Both the position numbers and the translations under genes were made by a program. From Imbricaverruca yamaguchii (Eukaryota > Arthropoda > Thecostraca > Neoverrucidae), in NCBI GenBank assembly GCA_034440575.1, contig JAOTOL010001562.1, positions 186,001 to 250,000 on the forward strand: a stretch of 64,000 nucleotides of DNA, in the 5' to 3' direction. The notes beneath the pieces are model-generated. The model ran no database searches and had not been told where the DNA came from. It saw only the letters and a list, made by a program, of their open reading frames with translations. Of this stretch, positions 59,226-64,000 are shown piece after piece. Position 1 is the first letter of the stretch; each line of letters opens with the position of its first letter.

Positions 59226-59735
59226 TTCGACCAGTGTGACGCCCCCCAGGCAGAAGCGCCAGTGTGACGTCTGCCCCCGGCAGAAGCGCCAGTGTGACGT
59301 CTGCCCCAGGCAGAAGCGCCAGTGTGACGTCTGCCCCCGGCAGAAGCGCCAGTGTGACGTCTGCCCCCGGCAGAAGCGCCAGTGTGACGTCTGCCCCCGG
59401 CAGAAGCGCCAGTGTGACGTCTGCCCCCGGCAGAAGCGCCAGTGTGACGTCTGCCCCCGGCAGAAGCGCCAGTGTGACGTCTGCCCCCGGCAGAAGCGAC
59501 AGTGTGACGTCTGCCCCAGGCAGAAGTCCCAGTGTGACGTCTGCCCCGGCAGAGTCCCAGTGTGACGTCTGCCCCCGGCAGAAGCGTCAGTGTGACGTCT
59601 GCCCCCGGCAGAAGTGCCAGTGTGACGTCTGCCCCCGGCAGAAGCGACAGTGTGACGTCTGCCCCAGGCAGAAGCGCCAGTGTGACGTCTGCCCCCGGCA
59701 GAAGCGCCAGTGTGACGTATCCCTCCAGCAGAAGC
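59226..59735. repeat. 30-bp minisatellite, ~17 units
   Basis: The unit contains GCCAGTGTGACGTCTGCCCC followed by CGGCAGAAGC, with exact 30-bp spacing except two adjacent 29-bp units near 59520-59575. Variants are CCCCGG/CCCAGG, GCGCC/GCGAC/GCGTC, GTCCC and GTGCC. One frame reads CPRQKRQCDV repeats and another APGRSASVTS repeats; the two 29-bp units switch one into the other, so no single frame stays constant across the array. Confidence 0.96.
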
Positions 59736-60924
59736 GGCTGCATAGTATGTATGGATCTGACCCCTCCCCTCCTCTCCCTCATTGAGCAGCGTATGCGTAA
59801 TTTCACATATTTAGGCTGAATAAGACCAATGACTGTAAAGCGCAAATGTACTTGAATTTCAGAGAATCACGATGTATTTGAACTTCAGTACTATGCCGTG
59901 CCAGCATCCATTTTTTGTTCTTCCCTATACTCAGTCACTGACATTTACGTCTTAAGAATATAGGAGGGCTCGCACACAACTCTGATACACATCTGGCTCA
60001 CTGACAACTGCTCTATATCCCACCAACTCCCCGTTGTTCGCAGCGTATCAGAAAAACAAAATCACAAAGTGACTTGGTTCATTCCACCACACCTTCTGTC
60101 ACGTTTTTAAGCGGCGTCATGCAACCAATACGGCCTCCTGGCCAGAGTTAAACATGGACAATGTAACAAATCTGCAGGTGGGAAACGAAGCATGCTACTT
60201 TGAGTAGGACCTTTATTCTAAGCTCATCGCTCATTTTATGACACTTCGGAACTGGACTATCATTAACATGGACATGCAAGTGCGTTTATTGCGCATGCGA
60301 TACGGCGCAATTGTCTTTCGTTGCGCAATATATATATGTGTGCTCTGGCGGAGATTGGCTTCTTGAACCATGCCATACACATTTCACTATGGTCTGGTTA
60401 AGTTTCCGTGTCATTTTATCACATTTGGATGCTCTTTCGTGGCTTAAAAATCATTGCTGATGGCAGGGTCGCCGGCAGCTTTCGGGTGGCTGCACGTGGT
60501 GGGGACGATACACCAAAACTGCGTCACTTATTCGGATACATTCGGATGAATCTGGCAGTGTCGCTGCCCGGAGAAACCTGGTCAGCATAGTCGGCCACTT
60601 GGCAGTCGCACAGATGGCGGAGGGAGATGCTTCGTGTCAGCGGTGATGAGTCACCTTGTTGTAAATGTGACAGGATGTGAACGATGCCTTTCGACCTTTC
60701 GCCCCTGGCTTTCACTTACGACTGTGTATTGATGTTCTTGGTCATGATTCACGAAATGGTTATTTACCCTTCGTTCCCTAAAACAAAACGGCAACACACC
60801 ACGCATGTCATCTTTATATTCCTCACCTCCTCACTTCCTCACCATCTGAAAGCCGATACTACCACGGGGATTTCTGTCTCTGGTTCAGTTCCTTTAGTTT
60901 GTTGTGAATGAAATATGCATTTAT
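59736..60924. other. no gene seen
   Basis: Mixed sequence without recognised features. Confidence 0.5.
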
Positions 60925-60952
60925 ATATATACATATATAGATACATATATAG

Positions 60953-61026
<74 letters not shown>
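60925..61026. repeat. (AT)n microsatellite with ATAGATAC prefix
   Basis: TATATATAGATACATATATAGATACAT-type interrupted units pass into about 68 bp of pure alternating AT. Confidence 0.95.
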
Positions 61027-61029
<3 letters not shown>

Positions 61030-64000
61030 CAAACCGACGAGACAAACATGGAGGTGACCAAATCTAGTGCTGCCGCGGTACGGAACGTACGTCGCCCTCC
61101 TCTACATTGTCGGTCCTGCATGGGCCTGACACCGCCAGCACGAGTCTGACACCACCTCGTGTGGCTTCGACAGCGGCGGGCAGGTGTCAGCGTGTGAGTG
61201 CAGACTGAGCCACCACACAGTAACCACTGTCGGCCGTTGGCGCCACCCACGTGCACCGCCAGACACGGATAACAAGATCTTCAGAGACTGACCTCGCGAA
61301 CTCGATCGCTTGATGAACGCGGTGGGTTTCTGAGACACACTGATGCCCGACATTGGCGCCGCTTGACATTGCATTCCGGGCGCCACTGCGGAATCCGGGT
61401 GTAGATCGCACAGCTTGATTGGTCATGTAATTGCAGCAGAGATCAAGGTTGAATTGATGACACGATTCAGGTAATGGCTCAATGAGCCGACGCAATTTCG
61501 GCAGTAATGTACGTCGAGTTGCGCGCTATGTGTATATATATATACTCCTGCCATGGCCAGGCGGTTCAATCAGTGACTGTATTCCTCGGCTGTTGAAGAT
61601 GCTATCTCCTCCGTCATGCAGCCTATGGTGCAAAGCACTATTATCGTTCCCATTAATCTAAAGAAAAAATGTGAACACAAGGAAATCATCAATCGAAAGA
61701 AAACGCACAAAGAAAATGAATGCAACGTATCTGCACAACATGGTTGATCTGTTACAACAACATGGAATAACAATAATGCTGAGTAGAGATACTATCAATA
61801 CTGCCACTACAGCAAAAGCGTGTCAAAAGCGTGATATCTAAGTTTCATTGCTAAGCATATATAGCATGCAATTGTGCCATAAGATTGGTAGGCAAACGTG
61901 GTGGTTCCATACCAAGTACCTCTTCTTGAAACTTCATTACAAACTTTTTGCAACATATACTCGTACGTGCGCAGAACAAGCAAAGGTGAGCAACAAATCA
62001 GCGCAGAGCAACACAGGCGGGGAAGAAATCAACACTGAACTACTTGTTGCGCATTCCAATACTCGAATAATAATACGTACGAAAATGTTTCTAATTTTGA
62101 AGCATTTTGGTCATTGTGTAACCATTCGCATTTGATTTCACAACATTCGGAATAACAACTTGGGCTAAAACGGGAGCTGAAGCTTTGCAGAAAATTACAC
62201 AAAATGCGTTGAATCATGCTGGGCTGTGCTGTCGGGCAATCTAAAACAGCCGGGCCCTGTCGTTCACTCCTGCACTCAAATGCGCTGGAAATTTTTGTCC
62301 GATAATTTCATTATGATCCTAAATTATTCACCGTTCGTAGATTTCTAGTGAACTGCGAAATAGAAATATGGGCCGTCCAAAGCCAACAATCTGCTTTCGA
62401 TCGAAGACAACTTTCGATGCACATATATTGCAACAATATAATATCATAGAATGCCATACAAGCGGAATACATATCCTCAGTTACACCATGCACGATCGAA
62501 GTGGTGATCGTTTGCTGTGGTACATATGACCGAAGTATCTGATGACATGACCCAGCCTGCGGCTGGAATGATGCAGTAGTCGCCAGTTTGGGCTCAGGCG
62601 TGACTGGGACCCTTATCGGCAGACACATGCCACCAGAAGGACTCCGAGAATCATCGCTGTAGTGTGACTAGCGGAAACGACCCTCCTGAACGTTCGGCCG
62701 GGTGGTGTGCAATATTACTAAATAAAAATAAAGCGAAAGTGCTTAATCTGAACATTACTCGTGGCCTGCACCAGTCACTTCGCAAGGCCAATTCCTGCTT
62801 TAACTATTACGTGCACAATTGCATTATCGCATTTTTAATCATTATATTCATACTTATAAAACACTACGGCTGTGCATTGCATTGCAGATCTCATTTTGAA
62901 GAACTTGAAAGTTTGCACTTGATGGGTTGCCCCATCCCCTGTCAATTTAGCACAGCTTTTTTCGATAGACGTTCCACGATATGCTGATGCATCGTTCACT
63001 TCGTACGATGTACGTAGCACTGAGTTTTAGAAGCGTGCTTCCATATTCCCCACTGCCCACTCCATTTAGCGAATACCGAGTAGTTGCTGCCAAACTTTTA
63101 GTGCTAAGTGGAAGCTATTTGCACATATCCCATCTCCCGTCAAGAATGTTTTAGTCATATTCCCAAATGATTCAGATGCAATTGTGGCACAACAAATAGT
63201 CGCTGGGAAGCGATGTTTCTAGCTTCACTGTATGTCTAACACGGTTAGAAAAGCATGCTCTAGCTATCTACTGGTGAATGAATCTAGCCAAGAAAAAAGG
63301 AACTGGGAGTGGTGTTGCCTACTTTCATTTGCCCCACCGTGAACTTGTTCATATCCCTGGAACATTAACGTAATTAGGTGATACGGGTAGGGTAGGACAC
63401 TTCTGTCGACCTGTCGATTGGTACAGGCACGGAATTACAAAAAAAAAATATACAAAAAGCCCTCACGTAGAATGGGGCCTCACTGTACCGGAAATTGAAC
63501 TTGGGCCATGACACTTGTAGCTTTTTTTTACGGTGTCTTGTTGTATCTTCCAACGTGGAGAAACCGTCCAGTTAGCCACACTGCGCAAACGATCGCAAGT
63601 GTACCTATTATTGATGTCAAAGGGATGATGTACTTTGAATTTACTCTCTCCTACAACAATGATTGATGTGCCCCATTTGCTTGACGTGTATGGTGGACAA
63701 CTGGGCTGAACTTTCCAGCTCTTTGAAGCCTAAATGTAGTCGGTGATGACTGGCTTTATCGCAAAACAGTAGCACTTTACATGGTTTTGAAATCTTAGCT
63801 TAAGTATCTTGTGAGATGCGTATCTTAAGTACATTTCTAGACAACAATGTGTGTTCTTCTGAGGAATAGCGAAGTTAGCTTCTGGCAGTAGCGTCAGCAG
63901 CAATCTAGGTATCGAAGTCATAGCTGTGTCTATGTCCGAACTTACCGGTCGTTGTGCGTTGCCTTGCTGCACTTCATACAGCGCGCCAAGTTGCTCAGCC
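61027..64000. other. no recognised gene
   Basis: CpG-rich for the first ~250 bp, then mixed to AT-rich. A short TATATATATA run lies near 61530. Frames are at most 111 codons, and those near 60.9-61.26 kb extend out of the AT tract. No RNA, repeat or transposon was recognised to the window end. Confidence 0.45.

Overview
The window looks like non-coding, repeat-rich DNA from an animal genome, most likely an invertebrate. It has no prokaryotic gene density, no operons and no rRNA. It does have long AT microsatellites, a decayed non-LTR (CR1/L2/jockey-like) reverse transcriptase copy, a tRNA-derived SINE-like segment and many minisatellites. I cannot place the species from sequence alone. No complete gene could be recognised; most long open frames fall in tandem arrays whose unit simply lacks stop codons.

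Layout. 1-9 kb: mostly single-copy sequence with small duplications (51 bp x2 at 381, 198 bp x2 at 1111, a dispersed 48-bp pair at 2539 and 3393) and a SINE-like element at 5.14 kb holding a 44-bp perfect palindrome. 9-12.5 kb: a CpG-rich patch, then a 30-bp and a 35/38-bp minisatellite, then an inverted repeat of ~90-bp arms around (AT)n. 12.5-18.9 kb: no recognisable gene, with a CpG-rich patch at 17.4-18.1 kb. 18.9-20.9 kb: three unrelated arrays side by side (31, 34 and 29 bp). 25-27.1 kb: a 46/47-bp palindromic, G-rich array, a 45-bp array and a CA-rich tract. 29.3-33.3 kb: arrays of 29, 16, 22 and 15 bp. 35.3-38.2 kb: arrays of 37/38, 54, 19, 71 and ~31-36 bp.

40.2-46 kb is the transposon-rich section. 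Two stretches of one degenerate T-rich ~30-bp repeat family (40.2-41.3 and 45.5-46.0 kb) bracket a nest of repeats: an outer element interrupted by ~1 kb carrying the dead LINE fragment, an inverted uninterrupted relative of it, and two direct copies of an adjoining repeat. 46.6 kb: a 22-bp array with a six-unit higher-order period. 49.7 kb: a polypurine tract. 51.5 kb: an octanucleotide array. 52.5 kb: a duplicated hairpin. 55.5 kb: a (GACC)n array. 59.2 kb: a 30-bp array. 60.9 kb: a second AT microsatellite locus. The rest shows nothing I can name.

Roughly one sixth of the window is tandem repeat, in more than 20 arrays with nearly as many different units. That density, the higher-order periods inside several arrays and the dyad symmetry inside several units are the main biological interest. 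Three low-confidence coding candidates are recorded: a zinc-finger-like open frame at 42.2 kb, an exon-like frame at 54.1-54.4 kb on the minus strand, and a Pro/Thr/Ser-rich frame through the 9.5-kb array.
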